A stretch of DNA of 64,000 bases, from NCBI RefSeq assembly GCF_001440345.1, contig NZ_LJYX01000006.1:434001-498000 (forward strand), in the 5' to 3' direction. Positions 18,857-28,068 of this stretch are shown one piece after another; position 1 is the first letter of the stretch, and every line of letters begins with the position of its first letter. Below the pieces are notes generated by a model, which saw nothing but the letters and a program-made list of their open reading frames with translations, was not told the origin of the DNA and made no database searches. The translations under genes and the position numbers were made by a program. This stretch comes from Colwellia sp. TT2012 (GTDB taxonomy: Bacteria; Pseudomonadota; Gammaproteobacteria; Enterobacterales; Alteromonadaceae).

Positions 18857-19150
18857 CTATTGCTTAGTGGCATCGTCATCAACACTTTCATCTAGGACCT
18901 GATGATAAACTGGTGATAAATTTAGGATGCCGGTATGAACTCTTAAGATGTCCATTTTTTTGCCAATATCTTTATGGCTAGTGCCTTCTATGGTGAAAAC
19001 TATTTTTCCTTCGGCACTGGTTACATGAATTTCAGTGTCATCAACGGCTAAAATAGCGGCTTTAACCTCGTCAACTTGGGCCAGTATGCAAGAAGCGATT
19101 AAGCTAGCTACGTGATATTCTGATGTTTGACTGTTTGAACTTTGTGTCAT
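18857..19150 (-). CDS. napD: NapD, chaperone for NapA signal peptide
   Basis: Cytoplasmic ferredoxin-fold chaperone that binds the NapA Tat signal and assists cofactor loading. 97 aa. The opening YHVASLIASCILAQVDEVKAAI and a GKIVFTIEG central strand are typical of NapD. It lies between napF and napA, with a 110-bp gap before napA. Confidence 0.92.
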   Translation of the reverse strand: MTQSSNSQTSEYHVASLIASCILAQVDEVKAAILAVDDTEIHVTSAEGKIVFTIEGTSHKDIGKKMDILRVHTGILNLSPVYHQVLDESVDDDATKQ

Positions 19151-19179
19151 ATTTATTCTTTCATTTAAATGAGGTTAAG

Positions 19180-19707
19180 TTAATTTTCTGTTGAATTGAA
19201 GGTAAAAGCGATTGCATCTTGTGGGCAACTTTTGATGCAGGCACCACATTGATTACAATCAATATTATCTAAGCTGGGCTGTGGAATGCTTGAATTAAGG
19301 TAGTTAAATTTAATTACGCTGGTTTCACATTCATCACGGCAACTTTGGCAGTAGATGTTATTCTTGGCTAAACATTGGTCACTAATTTCCAAGGTTACCG
19401 GCCAAGCTTTTTCACTCTTGTTTATCCTGTTCTCTTCTGTGAAAGCGCCAGAGAAAAGTGGTTGTTCGCAGGCCTCAATACATTTATTGCAAAAGCTGCA
19501 TTCACCTAAGTTGAAATCGATTTTTGGATAACCATCTTCATCTTTAATAATGATATTAGTTTCACAACGAGTAATGCACTTTTGGCATTGTGTGCAGCCA
19601 GAGGTAAACACCGCCTCATTAATTACCCAAGGTAAGCGTATTTCTTGTTTGCTTTTAACGCGGCCGCGAAAAAAACGTCTTCTTGATGGGTCGGCCAACT
19701 TTTCCAT
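19180..19707 (-). CDS. napF: ferredoxin-type protein NapF
   Basis: Cytoplasmic iron-sulfur protein thought to help Fe-S or electron supply to NapA before export. 175 aa from ATG 19707 (MEKLADPSRRRFFRG); an upstream TTG adds 8 residues without family support. Four Cys clusters: CTQCQKCITRC, CSFCNKCIEAC, CQSCRDEC (with a nearby upstream Cys), and CNQCGACIKSC. Confidence 0.93.
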   Translation of the reverse strand: MEKLADPSRRRFFRGRVKSKQEIRLPWVINEAVFTSGCTQCQKCITRCETNIIIKDEDGYPKIDFNLGECSFCNKCIEACEQPLFSGAFTEENRINKSEKAWPVTLEISDQCLAKNNIYCQSCRDECETSVIKFNYLNSSIPQPSLDNIDCNQCGACIKSCPQDAIAFTFNSTEN

Positions 19708-19735
19708 AGTATTGGTCTTCTTAGTAAGCAAGCAC

Positions 19736-19900
19736 TTAAGAGCCTGGTGGGCCTAAGAAGGCTAGTTGGCTGAACCATACGGCAAAACCAAAGCCAGCAA
19801 CGATAATTATCGATAAAAGGGGTGCTAAAAATACCGCTAAAAAGATAAAGGTATTTCGCTCATGCTTTTTTTGTTGTTCAGCAGACGTTGCTTGCTTCAT
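19736..19900 (-). CDS. napE: NapE, small membrane protein of the nap operon
   Basis: 54 aa, found by reading the reverse strand above napF and below common ORF length cut-offs. A hydrophilic N-terminus (MKQATSAEQQKKHERN) is followed by one long hydrophobic helix (TFIFLAVFLAPLLSIIIVAG) and a short tail ending GPPGS. This is the layout and position of NapE. Its role is not settled in the family. It is the first gene of napEFDABC, 28 bp before napF. Confidence 0.85.
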   Translation of the reverse strand: MKQATSAEQQKKHERNTFIFLAVFLAPLLSIIIVAGFGFAVWFSQLAFLGPPGS

Positions 19901-19974
19901 AATGCTCTCGAAAGTTTATGATTAAGGTAAGCTATATTTAGGGTTGATTTTAATCCCTTGCTACGTCATGCATA

Positions 19975-19988
19975 TTGACCTAGATCAA
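19975..19988. promoter_or_regulatory. FNR-type site upstream of nap
   Basis: TTGACCTAGATCAA matches the FNR consensus TTGAT-N4-ATCAA at 9 of 10 defined bases. It lies 75 bp before the napE ATG, in the divergent napE/tmcA spacer. It predicts anaerobic activation of nap by an FNR/EtrA homologue. No NarP heptamer pair could be assigned confidently. Confidence 0.7.
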
Positions 19989-20143
19989 ACTTTACAAAAT
20001 AATCATGGTTCATTTAGGGGGTTATTCAGTAAAGGCGTTGTTTATTTTAAAATGTTAGATTGATTTTTATTCTTTTGCTTTAACATACTTGATAAACTTA
20101 GTGTTCTTCACTCAGATGCTAACTTTTAGGACGTTACGACATA

Positions 20144-22390
20144 ATGCAAGCCCAACATTTCAGCCCTTGGATTAAAGATTATGCTAAGCAAGCCGCGTTA
20201 AATAATGAACGCCGCTTAGTCGTTTTATCGGGAAGTGAGTCTTGGGCACTGTCATTATTGTTATCTTTGGATACGATATCAGCGGTTGTGTCTGGCAATG
20301 CTAAGCGTGAATCGCCATCATCTGCGCCTCATTCAACCTGTCTAATATATGGTGACAGCAGGGTACTTACTGCTAATGTTAAGCAAAAGCGCTACCGGGA
20401 TAAGCTTGGCAGTGAAAGTGATGTCATTGTTTTTATCGACAGCCAATTCACTATTGATGCCTTTGCGGCATTATCAGGCACCCTAAGAGCTGGCGGGATA
20501 TTTTTTCTTGTTTTGTCAACATTAGCGGAAAAATGTCAGCAAAGTTTGTTTTTTAAACGTTTTCATTCATTAATTGAAGCCATGCCTAGTCATACCATAA
20601 TTACCGAAGCGTCAGCTAAGTTGCCACCACCAAGCATGACTATTCATCAGCATAAGCCAGAATATGAGCCTATGCAGGGGAAATATCATTTAGGCTGTAT
20701 TACTAGTGAGCAGTACCATGCGGTGCAAGCCATTGTTAAGGTAGTTACCGGTCATAGGAAAAGACCGCTGGTGTTAACCGCTGATCGCGGTAGAGGGAAA
20801 TCATCTGCCTTAGCTCTTGCGTGTGTACAACTGTTGCAAATGCATGAACACCATGTCTTTAGTATTATTATTACTGCTCCGGATATTCAAGCTTTAGCGG
20901 TTTTCTTTCGGCAGTTAAGTGATAGCTTGCCCAATGCTGAGCAGCGCGGCAATACTTTTACCTTGGGTAAAGCCCGCCTTGACTTTATCGCCGTTGAGCA
21001 ACTGTTAAAGCAGCCGGTAAAGGTTAACCTACTCTTGGTTGATGAAGCGGCCGCTATTCCGGTGTATTTACTTGAACAATTACTTAACAGTTATCACCGA
21101 ATGGTTTTCTCTAGCACTGTCCATGGTTATGAAGGCGCAGGGCGCGGTTTTACCTTAAAGTTTCAGCAGAGCCTTACTAGATTATGCCCGCAATGGTTGA
21201 GTTTACATATCAATCAGCCGATTCGTTGGCGGGAAAATGATCCACTGGAGCAGTTGGTCTTTGATAGCTGTTTATTAAATGCCGAGTTACCCAGATTAGC
21301 TGCACAGGTGCCAATAAATAGTGATGATAACGCCACTGAAAATACGGATTTTCTTGCCGCCACCGTGTTTAAAGTTATCAGCGCTGAGCAGCTGATTACC
21401 GATGAGGCTTTGTTACAGCAAGTTTTTGCTGTCTTGGTTACGGCACATTATCAAACGAAGCCGAGCGACTTAAAATTACTGTTAGACAACCCGCAGGTAC
21501 AACTGGCCTGTCTTTTTTCAAAAAACAATAAGCAAGTCGATGTGCTCGCTGTTGCTTTATTAATGAATGAAGGCACAGGTTATGGTGTTGATGACACGGA
21601 TGTTAAGGCAATCAAAAATTCACAACGTCGTTTACGTAATCACTTCTTGCCACAGTCACTATTCAGCCATTGTGGCTTTGAACAAGCCTTTGATTATCGT
21701 TATTTACGCATTATGCGCATCGCTGTGCACCCACAAATACAACAGCGAGGTATTGGCTCTTATTTTCTAGAAAAAGTACAGCAGCTAGCGACACATCAAG
21801 GCGCTGATTTTGTTGGCTCCAGTTTTGGTGTTAATGAACAGCTGTTATCGTTTTGGTTTAAAGCCGGTTTTACTATGGTGCGTATTGGCTTTACTAAAGA
21901 TAAAGCCAGTGGTGAGCATTCTGCTTTAGTGATTAATGGCAAAAATTTTAGAGCTAGACAAAAACAGCAGCAATTAAAGCAGGATTTTTACCGTAGCTTT
22001 GATTATTTACTTTTAGACGAATATAAAACGCTGACCAGTACACTGGTGTATTTACTGTTGACAAAAAATGCTAAGGAATTCCTCACTGAGTTGACCATAG
22101 CAGATATCGAAAGTGTGCATGCCTATGCTCAAGGGCAGCGTTTATATAGTAGTTGCGCCTATAGTTTGTATCTATGGTGCAAACATGATCTGCTAACGCA
22201 TGATAAACATAACTCTACTGACGTTATTCAGCATTCCTTAGTGCTTATTGCTAGGTTAATACAAAAACATGATATTGATACTGTATGTCATTTTTATGGC
22301 TTAACAGGAAAAAAATCTCTAAACCAACACCTTAAAAATTATATCTCTTTGCGACTAGATGCTGTTAATGGTGGTACAAAAGCTAGCTAA
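20144..22390 (+). CDS. tmcA: tRNA(Met) cytidine acetyltransferase
   Basis: Makes N4-acetylcytidine at the wobble base of elongator tRNA-Met, using ATP-driven RNA helicase activity and acetyl-CoA. 748 aa. N-terminal DUF1726-like part, helicase Walker A TADRGRGKS near residue 210, Walker B LLVDEAAAIP, then a GNAT domain with IAVHPQIQQRGIGSYFLEK around residue 530 and a C-terminal RNA-binding tail. Monocistronic and convergent with the small Cys protein gene. ATG 20144 follows AGGACG. Confidence 0.95.
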   Translation: MQAQHFSPWIKDYAKQAALNNERRLVVLSGSESWALSLLLSLDTISAVVSGNAKRESPSSAPHSTCLIYGDSRVLTANVKQKRYRDKLGSESDVIVFIDSQFTIDAFAALSGTLRAGGIFFLVLSTLAEKCQQSLFFKRFHSLIEAMPSHTIITEASAKLPPPSMTIHQHKPEYEPMQGKYHLGCITSEQYHAVQAIVKVVTGHRKRPLVLTADRGRGKSSALALACVQLLQMHEHHVFSIIITAPDIQALAVFFRQLSDSLPNAEQRGNTFTLGKARLDFIAVEQLLKQPVKVNLLLVDEAAAIPVYLLEQLLNSYHRMVFSSTVHGYEGAGRGFTLKFQQSLTRLCPQWLSLHINQPIRWRENDPLEQLVFDSCLLNAELPRLAAQVPINSDDNATENTDFLAATVFKVISAEQLITDEALLQQVFAVLVTAHYQTKPSDLKLLLDNPQVQLACLFSKNNKQVDVLAVALLMNEGTGYGVDDTDVKAIKNSQRRLRNHFLPQSLFSHCGFEQAFDYRYLRIMRIAVHPQIQQRGIGSYFLEKVQQLATHQGADFVGSSFGVNEQLLSFWFKAGFTMVRIGFTKDKASGEHSALVINGKNFRARQKQQQLKQDFYRSFDYLLLDEYKTLTSTLVYLLLTKNAKEFLTELTIADIESVHAYAQGQRLYSSCAYSLYLWCKHDLLTHDKHNSTDVIQHSLVLIARLIQKHDIDTVCHFYGLTGKKSLNQHLKNYISLRLDAVNGGTKAS

Positions 22391-22618
22391 TTAATGTGCT
22401 TTTTCTTTTACTGCCTGCCAGTGCCAATAACGTTGCATTTTTATATAGTCACAGCGTTTGTCACCACAAAAGTGGATATCCTCGTGCTGCAGTAACTTGT
22501 CCAAATAAAAGCTAATCGTTTGAGCTAAACCGTTACTGGCATTACTTTGATAAACGGTCAGTAGCATAACTAACCAATTTTCCATATAAGTAAACTCTTT
22601 TGATGTGGCTAGGCACAT
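22391..22618 (-). CDS. small conserved protein with CGDKRC motif
   Basis: 75 aa from ATG 22618, chosen because GGGAG sits 9 bp before it; ATG further upstream at 22645 would overlap the preceding gene. Features: an MENWLVMLLTVYQ helix, an LDKLLQHEDIHFCGDKRCDYIKMQRYWHW segment, and a CGDKRC motif resembling CGDCKC in its partner. It has no signal peptide. It resembles uncharacterised small proteins of Shewanella-type genomes by recall only. Probably co-transcribed with the gene upstream and with it under a Fur box. Function unknown. Confidence 0.72.
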   Translation of the reverse strand: MCLATSKEFTYMENWLVMLLTVYQSNASNGLAQTISFYLDKLLQHEDIHFCGDKRCDYIKMQRYWHWQAVKEKAH

Positions 22619-22631
22619 AATTATGTTCTCC

Positions 22632-22814
22632 CTAGAGCACATCACTATTGGTACTACTTGCTAGTAAGGTATGCCAGATAACAGCCTTGGCATTAGCATT
22701 TAAACATTTGCAGTCACCGCAGTGTAGTAAACCTGAATCGAGTAAATGAGTAAGTAGATTAGTTGATATCTCTACTTGTACTTTATCGGCATTATTAACA
22801 GCTATAGTGTTCAT
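22632..22814 (-). CDS. small Cys-containing protein, putatively Fur-regulated
   Basis: 60 aa. The N-terminal part is polar (MNTIAVNNADKVQVEIS), the middle is LLTHLLDSGLLHCGDCKCL with three closely spaced Cys, and the C-terminus is plain. It has no signal or membrane segment. The ATG follows GGGGGATAG. A near-perfect Fur palindrome lies 51 bp upstream. The CGDCKC motif could bind metal or an Fe-S unit, but that is inference. I do not recognise a named family. Confidence 0.72.
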   Translation of the reverse strand: MNTIAVNNADKVQVEISTNLLTHLLDSGLLHCGDCKCLNANAKAVIWHTLLASSTNSDVL

Positions 22815-22864
22815 ATCTATCCCCCATGTTTATATTAAGCATAAACAAAGAAACCAACCAATGC

Positions 22865-22885
22865 AAATGATAATCATTATCATTT
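22865..22885. promoter_or_regulatory. Fur box
   Basis: A 21-bp palindrome with 10-bp arms, AAATGATAAT and ATTATCATTT, around one C; it is a close match to the Fur consensus GATAATGATAATCATTATC. It lies 51 bp before the 60-aa gene on the minus strand and 101 bp before the ABC ATPase gene on the plus strand. Control of the small pair is most likely. Confidence 0.9.
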
Positions 22886-22986
22886 ATTGGTTTTACTTAA
22901 ACTGATTGAAAGTAAATGTTATTTAGTTTTACTAACGCCCCTTAGTCAGTACAATATGGATAGATATTGAGCAATAGGGAGCAGTT

Positions 22987-23868
22987 ATGATCGCCGCGGT
23001 AAGCGTACAGTCACTTAGTAAACATTATAAGGATGTTTGCGCCGTTGATAAGGTGAGTTTTGACGTGCTACAGGGACATTGTTTTGGTCTTTTAGGGCCC
23101 AATGGTGCGGGTAAAACCACGACTATTGAAATTATGGAAGGCATTATTAGTGCCTCTTCAGGGCAAGTGCTTTATCAAGGTCAGCTGGTTGATAGCCAAA
23201 TATCTCAACAAATAGGTATTCAATTTCAAAATACCGCCTTACAAGACTTTTTAACCGTTAAAGAAACCCTTAATTTATTTTCTGCTTTTTATCAAAAGAC
23301 TGTCGCGCAAGAGCAATTAATCGAATTGTGTGATTTAAAAGATTTTATCGATCGCGATAATCGCTTGTTGTCGGGGGGGCAGAGGCAACGATTACTACTG
23401 GCGTTAGCCTTGATCAACGATCCTAAAATTATCTTTCTTGATGAACCAACGACCGGTTTAGATCCTCATGCCAGACGTAACTTCTGGCAATTGATTAAAA
23501 ATATTAAAGCGCAAAATAAAACCATTATTTTGACAACCCATTATATGGACGAAGCTGAACAGCTTTGTGACGATATCGTTATCATGGATCAAGGCAAGAT
23601 AATTGCCGCAGGTACTCCACATCAATTACTTGCCAAACACTTCGACGATATTTTTATCTACCTACCCCAAGCCCAGGTTCCTCATGAACTGGTAAGCGAG
23701 TATGGCTGGACTAAATTAGCTGATCGCATTGAAATTACCAGTAAAAACGTTGAACAAACGCTAAGGCTGTTGATGGCACAGGGGGTTTCTCTTGATGGCT
23801 TGCATGTTAAGTCAGCTAACCTAGATGATTTGTTTTTGAAACTTACCGGTCACTCACTACAAGCGTAG
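22987..23868 (+). CDS. ABC transporter ATP-binding protein (ABC-2 exporter)
   Basis: ATPase of a DrrA/NodI/CcmA-type exporter. 293 aa. Walker A GPNGAGKTT near residue 40, Q-loop GIQFQNTALQ, signature LSGGQRQRL, Walker B IIFLDEPTTGLD and switch His in LTTHYMDEAEQ. The C-terminal ~80 residues are an extra domain usual in this subfamily. It pairs with the permease 33 bp downstream. The substrate is not predictable. A Fur box lies upstream, but nearer to the opposite gene. Confidence 0.92.
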   Translation: MIAAVSVQSLSKHYKDVCAVDKVSFDVLQGHCFGLLGPNGAGKTTTIEIMEGIISASSGQVLYQGQLVDSQISQQIGIQFQNTALQDFLTVKETLNLFSAFYQKTVAQEQLIELCDLKDFIDRDNRLLSGGQRQRLLLALALINDPKIIFLDEPTTGLDPHARRNFWQLIKNIKAQNKTIILTTHYMDEAEQLCDDIVIMDQGKIIAAGTPHQLLAKHFDDIFIYLPQAQVPHELVSEYGWTKLADRIEITSKNVEQTLRLLMAQGVSLDGLHVKSANLDDLFLKLTGHSLQA

Positions 23869-23901
23869 CCGATAGAGCACTATTACACGTTAGGAAAGCT
23901 T

Positions 23902-24921
23902 ATGAATTTTAATCGTTTTTTTGCTGTTTTTAAAGCACGGAATATTGAGTTTTTTCGTGATAAGTCATCGCTTGGCTGGAATTTGTTGTTCCCGGTTTTA
24001 TTATTAGTAGGGTTTTCATTTGTTTTTTCGGGTGACGGTCGACCAGCCTATAAAGTGGGTTTACTTATTCAACCAGAGCAAAGACAAAACTCGGCTCAAT
24101 CAGCACTGACTCAATTACGTTTTATTGCTTTTATTGACTATAGCGATGTGGTTTTAGCGAAAGAAAAACTTAGCCGCCACAGTCTCGATTTGTTAATAGA
24201 TTATAACACTCAGCGTTATTGGGTGAATGAAGAGTCATCAAAAAGCTATTTAGTTGAAAAAATATTCCTTGGCCAGCAATCAGGTTTTACTCGCTTAGCA
24301 AGTAGCGGTAAAAGTATTCGTTATATTGATTGGGTATTACCGGGTATTTTAGCGATGAATATGATGTTTAGCTGCCTATTTGGTGTTGGTTTTGTCATTG
24401 TGCGCTATCGGAAAAACTCAGTATTAAAACGGTTGAAAGCAACGCCGCTATCGGCTTTTGAATTTGTAGCCGCACAATTGTTGTCACGTTTGTTTATTGT
24501 GATGTTTATGTCAACGGTCGTCTATAGTGGCTGTAATGTCTTTTTTGATTTTTATATGCTGGGCAGTTATATCGATTTATTTATTATTGGTGTATTAGGC
24601 GCTTTGTGCTTAATTAGTCTCGGGCTACTTGTGGCAAGTCGTAGTAAAAGTGAAGAGCTTATTGGTGGCTTATTGAATTTAACGTCTTGGCCTATGATGA
24701 TGCTTTCTGGCGTTTGGTTCAGCTTAGAAGGGGCACCTGATGCGCTGAAAACCTTAGCTGACTTTCTGCCACTGACCCATTTAGTTGCGGGCGCCAGAGC
24801 GATAATTACCGAAGGAGCATCGCTCAGTGATATTAGTTTTCATGTTAATGCCTTACTTGTGATGAGTAGTGTGTTTTTACTGCTCGGGGCATATCTGTTT
24901 AGTTGGAATACCGAACGTTAA
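23902..24921 (+). CDS. ABC-2 type transporter permease
   Basis: Membrane half of the exporter. 339 aa. It has one N-terminal helix, an extracytoplasmic domain (about residues 45-140), then five hydrophobic segments including LLNLTSWPMMMLSGVWFSLEG, typical of ABC-2 permeases (NatB/YhhJ-like fold). The last helix ends SVFLLLGAYLFSW. Start ATG 23902 follows TTAGGAAAGCTT. No terminator was evident downstream. Confidence 0.92.
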   Translation: MNFNRFFAVFKARNIEFFRDKSSLGWNLLFPVLLLVGFSFVFSGDGRPAYKVGLLIQPEQRQNSAQSALTQLRFIAFIDYSDVVLAKEKLSRHSLDLLIDYNTQRYWVNEESSKSYLVEKIFLGQQSGFTRLASSGKSIRYIDWVLPGILAMNMMFSCLFGVGFVIVRYRKNSVLKRLKATPLSAFEFVAAQLLSRLFIVMFMSTVVYSGCNVFFDFYMLGSYIDLFIIGVLGALCLISLGLLVASRSKSEELIGGLLNLTSWPMMMLSGVWFSLEGAPDALKTLADFLPLTHLVAGARAIITEGASLSDISFHVNALLVMSSVFLLLGAYLFSWNTER

Positions 24922-25163
24922 CTTTTGTGAACCTTAAGAATAGTGCTTGAGCCGGCTAATTCATTTTTAAATAAAAATTTGAACTGATGCTGTTGTTGTG
25001 TAGTATTATTGAATAAATAAGCAAGTAGCGTAAATCCGTTTGGTAGCTTAACCCAAAGAGAGCCCTTGAATGAGTACTTATCAAACCAGTATACTTGTAT
25101 TGAATTATATCGTTGTAATAGTAACTACAATGGCATTTACCCCCTTATTTTAAGAGACCTATT

Positions 25164-26282
25164 ATGGCCGTAGTGATTAGTGGAACTGGTTTGTTCACTC
25201 CAACACAGAGTATCTCAAATGATGAGTTAGTACACTGTTTTAACCAATATGTAGAGAAATTTAACCTTAGCCATAGGCAAGATATCGAAGATGGCAAGGT
25301 AACCGCGTTATCTCCTTCAGACAGTAGCTTTATTGAAAAAGCCTCGGGTATTAAAAGTCGCTATGTTATGGCGAAAGAAGATATTTTGAATGTTGATGTT
25401 ATGGCGCCGCGCTTTACTGAACGCAGTAATGACCAGCTTTCCATGCAGGCTGAAATAGGGGTTGCCGCAGCTAAAGATGCTATGCAGGCAGCCAATAAAA
25501 CACCGGCAGATATTGACCTGATAATCGTTGCTTGTGCATATACCCAACGCTCATATCCGGCGATGGCCATTGAAATACAAAAAGCTCTTGGCTGTGGTGG
25601 TTGGGGTTTTGATATGTTAGTGGCATGTTCTGCGGCAACGTTTGGCATTATTAATGCGGCCAATGCCATCCGTAGCGGCACAGCAAAAACAGTCTTGGTG
25701 ATCAACCCTGAGATCTTATCACCACAAATTAATTATCGTGATCGTGATAGTCATTTTATCTTTGGTGATGTTGCTACTGCCTCTATTATTGAAGACGAAA
25801 GTACCGCCAATGGTGAGCACGTTTTTAAAATATTGAGTGAAAAACCCATCACCAATTTTTCCAATAATATCCGCAGTAATATTGGTTATATGAATCACTG
25901 CAGTCCTGATAAGGTTGATGATGTTGATAAGTATTTTATCCAACAAGGGCGTAAGGTTTTTAAAGAAGTTTTACCTATGGTATCTAACTTAATCATTAGC
26001 GAAATGGACAAGCTTAACCTGGGCTCGGATGATATTAAGCGGCTTTATTTGCACCAAGCGAATATTAATATGAATAATTTTATTGTTAAAAAAGTCCTAG
26101 GTAGAGAGGCCCTTAGTAGTGAAGCGCCTATTATTTTGGATGAATACGCCAATACTAGCTCTGCTGGCTGTATTATAGCTTTGCACAAAAATAAGCAAGG
26201 CTTGGTCGCTGGAGATAAGAGTGTCTTATGTTCCTTTGGCGCGGGTTATTCTGCCTGTTGCTTAATACTGGAATATCTATAA
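25164..26282 (+). CDS. beta-ketoacyl-ACP synthase III family protein
   Basis: FabH-type condensing enzyme, likely priming fatty-acid synthesis with an acyl-CoA. 372 aa, longer than E. coli FabH (317), owing to an insertion around residues 25-75. The catalytic triad is visible: Cys155 in MLVACSAATF, His in YLHQANINMN, Asn in EYANTSSAG. The conserved C-terminal CSFGAGYSACCLILEY is present. The gene is single, with an unknown gene 20 bp downstream. Whether it is the main FabH or a specialised paralogue cannot be told from the sequence. Confidence 0.9.
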   Translation: MAVVISGTGLFTPTQSISNDELVHCFNQYVEKFNLSHRQDIEDGKVTALSPSDSSFIEKASGIKSRYVMAKEDILNVDVMAPRFTERSNDQLSMQAEIGVAAAKDAMQAANKTPADIDLIIVACAYTQRSYPAMAIEIQKALGCGGWGFDMLVACSAATFGIINAANAIRSGTAKTVLVINPEILSPQINYRDRDSHFIFGDVATASIIEDESTANGEHVFKILSEKPITNFSNNIRSNIGYMNHCSPDKVDDVDKYFIQQGRKVFKEVLPMVSNLIISEMDKLNLGSDDIKRLYLHQANINMNNFIVKKVLGREALSSEAPIILDEYANTSSAGCIIALHKNKQGLVAGDKSVLCSFGAGYSACCLILEYL

Positions 26283-26302
26283 ATAATTAGTATCTGCGCC
26301 TT

Positions 26303-26953
26303 ATGACACAGTCTAGCTTTTGGCAAACACACACTGAGACCGGAGACTTTGCTGAATTGTGCAATGGTCTCTATCAGCGAGAAATTGGCCTTATTGCTAA
26401 GGGTGATTATGCCAGTGCTCAGACTGTGCAGGCGCGTTTACAAAGTTTACCCTATTATATCAATAGAACCGCTCATGCCATGACACAAGTTATCTGTCAA
26501 GGGCTTTCGCCATTGCAACTGGATAGTCAAAATGCTAGTTGGTCGGCAAAACAAAATACAAAAATACCTTTAGCTGGACAAGAAACGCCGCAAGAGCGTG
26601 CTAAGGTTTTTTCCTGGTACTTACAAGAAGATATTTGTGTTGGCTTAGCTGTGCCGGTGTTGTTGGTTGATCATATTATTATTGATTGCATTGATCGTAT
26701 TGATGTCGATAAGCATAGATTACGTACCAATGTTGCTGGCTGGTTTTCGTTAACCGCAATCAATAGAGTGAATGAAGGCACGGACGTCGGTAAACAACTA
26801 CTTAAGCCGAATAAAAAAATCATGATCTCAGCTTGCGCAGGTCATTGTTGGCAAAGAAATAGCAGACAAGTTCCTATTATTCCTAGCCTGCGAGAATTAC
26901 TATTATCTTGCTCTATTAACTGGAAAAACTTCAAAAACCCCTTGGCTATTTAA
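26303..26953 (+). CDS. hypothetical protein between KAS III gene and ftsB
   Basis: 216 aa, no signal peptide, soluble by appearance; six Cys and several Trp. Only one hydrophobic stretch (VGLAVPVLLVDHIIIDCIDRIDV) is present, probably a buried strand. I see no known motif. The gap to the upstream KAS III gene is 20 bp, suggesting co-transcription, and ftsB follows after 67 bp with its own likely promoter. Function unknown. Confidence 0.65.
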   Translation: MTQSSFWQTHTETGDFAELCNGLYQREIGLIAKGDYASAQTVQARLQSLPYYINRTAHAMTQVICQGLSPLQLDSQNASWSAKQNTKIPLAGQETPQERAKVFSWYLQEDICVGLAVPVLLVDHIIIDCIDRIDVDKHRLRTNVAGWFSLTAINRVNEGTDVGKQLLKPNKKIMISACAGHCWQRNSRQVPIIPSLRELLLSCSINWKNFKNPLAI

Positions 26954-27020
26954 CTCTGCCCTTAGTTAGGTATAATAACGTTAAAATCCTCTGTTTTTTA
27001 TATTGTTTTGTTAGGTTATT

Positions 27021-27344
27021 ATGCGCGTATTTACCGCTATTTTACTGATAATGTTGGTTTTACTGCAATATCGACTTTGGTTCGGTAAAAATAGTGTGCC
27101 TGATTATCTGGTCTTGAAAGAAAACCTAGTCCGCCAGCAAAGTGCTAATGAAAAGCTACAGCAACGTAATAAATTACTTTATGCCGATACTGATGATTTG
27201 AAGTTAGGGCTTGAGGCCATAGAAGAGCGAGCTCGAAACGAGTTGGGTATGATCAAAGATAATGAAACTTTTTTCCGGCTAATACCGAAAGAAAGTGGCA
27301 GTCGTCATGCAAGTAATTATATCAATGGTAAGGTAATTCCTTAA
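27021..27344 (+). CDS. ftsB: cell division protein FtsB
   Basis: Septal divisome component forming the FtsQLB complex. 107 aa. N-terminal transmembrane helix (VFTAILLIMLVLLQYRLWFG), then a periplasmic coiled coil (YLVLKENLVRQQSANEKLQQRN) and EAIEERARNELGMIKDNETFFRLI, typical of FtsB. It overlaps ispD by one base (TAATG). Confidence 0.96.
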   Translation: MRVFTAILLIMLVLLQYRLWFGKNSVPDYLVLKENLVRQQSANEKLQQRNKLLYADTDDLKLGLEAIEERARNELGMIKDNETFFRLIPKESGSRHASNYINGKVIP

Positions 27345-28057
27345 TGGTAAAAATACAACAGTTTGTTGTCATTGTTCCTGCAGCTGGTGTAGGTAAACGA
27401 ATGCAAGCCAATTGCCCCAAACAATATCTACGTATAAATAATAAAACAATTCTTAGCCATACTGTGATGCGGCTGTTAAGCCATCCGTTGATCACCCAGG
27501 TTATTATTGCTTTAAGTGAAAACGATGAATATTTTAGTGAATCCGATTTAGCTCAGCATACAGATATTATTCGGGTCAAAGGTGGCACTGAGCGGGTAGA
27601 TTCAGTGCTCAGTGGTTTACAAGCGGTTGATACCCAAAAATATCCTTGGGTGTTGGTCCATGATGCTGCGCGTCCCTGTGTTAGTCATCAGGATATTGAT
27701 AAGCTCATCAGTGAATGTCAAAAAAATGATTGTGGTGGGATTTTGGCGACACTGGTTCGAGATACCATGAAACGAGCTATTGCCACAGCAGGTGGCATGA
27801 ACACGATTGAAAACACCGTCGACAGAGAGCAATTATGGCATGCTTTAACGCCACAACTTTATAAAACAGTAGAGTTAACGGATGCCATAGAGCAAGCAAT
27901 GGCATCAGGTCTGTCTATTACCGATGAAGCTTCAGCAATGGAACATGCACATCATAATAGCCTAATCGTTGCTGGCAGTAGTGAAAATATAAAAATAACT
28001 CACCCTAATGATTTAGCACTAGCTGAATTTTATTTAAATAAGCAAAGCGCTAGATAA
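27344..28057 (+). CDS. ispD: 2-C-methyl-D-erythritol 4-phosphate cytidylyltransferase
   Basis: Third enzyme of the MEP isoprenoid pathway, forming CDP-ME from MEP and CTP. 237 aa. N-terminal nucleotide-binding [29 protein letters not shown], and [16 protein letters not shown] are family hallmarks. Translationally coupled to ftsB, with ispF 11 bp downstream. Confidence 0.97.
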   Translation: MVKIQQFVVIVPAAGVGKRMQANCPKQYLRINNKTILSHTVMRLLSHPLITQVIIALSENDEYFSESDLAQHTDIIRVKGGTERVDSVLSGLQAVDTQKYPWVLVHDAARPCVSHQDIDKLISECQKNDCGGILATLVRDTMKRAIATAGGMNTIENTVDREQLWHALTPQLYKTVELTDAIEQAMASGLSITDEASAMEHAHHNSLIVAGSSENIKITHPNDLALAEFYLNKQSAR

Positions 28058-28068
28058 AGGAAGACACA

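Noticed and set aside
23341..23390. Run of G near TCGGGGGGGCAGAGG suspected as frameshift in the ABC ATPase
   Set aside because: The frame reads through LLSGGQRQRLLL with the intact signature motif, so there is no frameshift.
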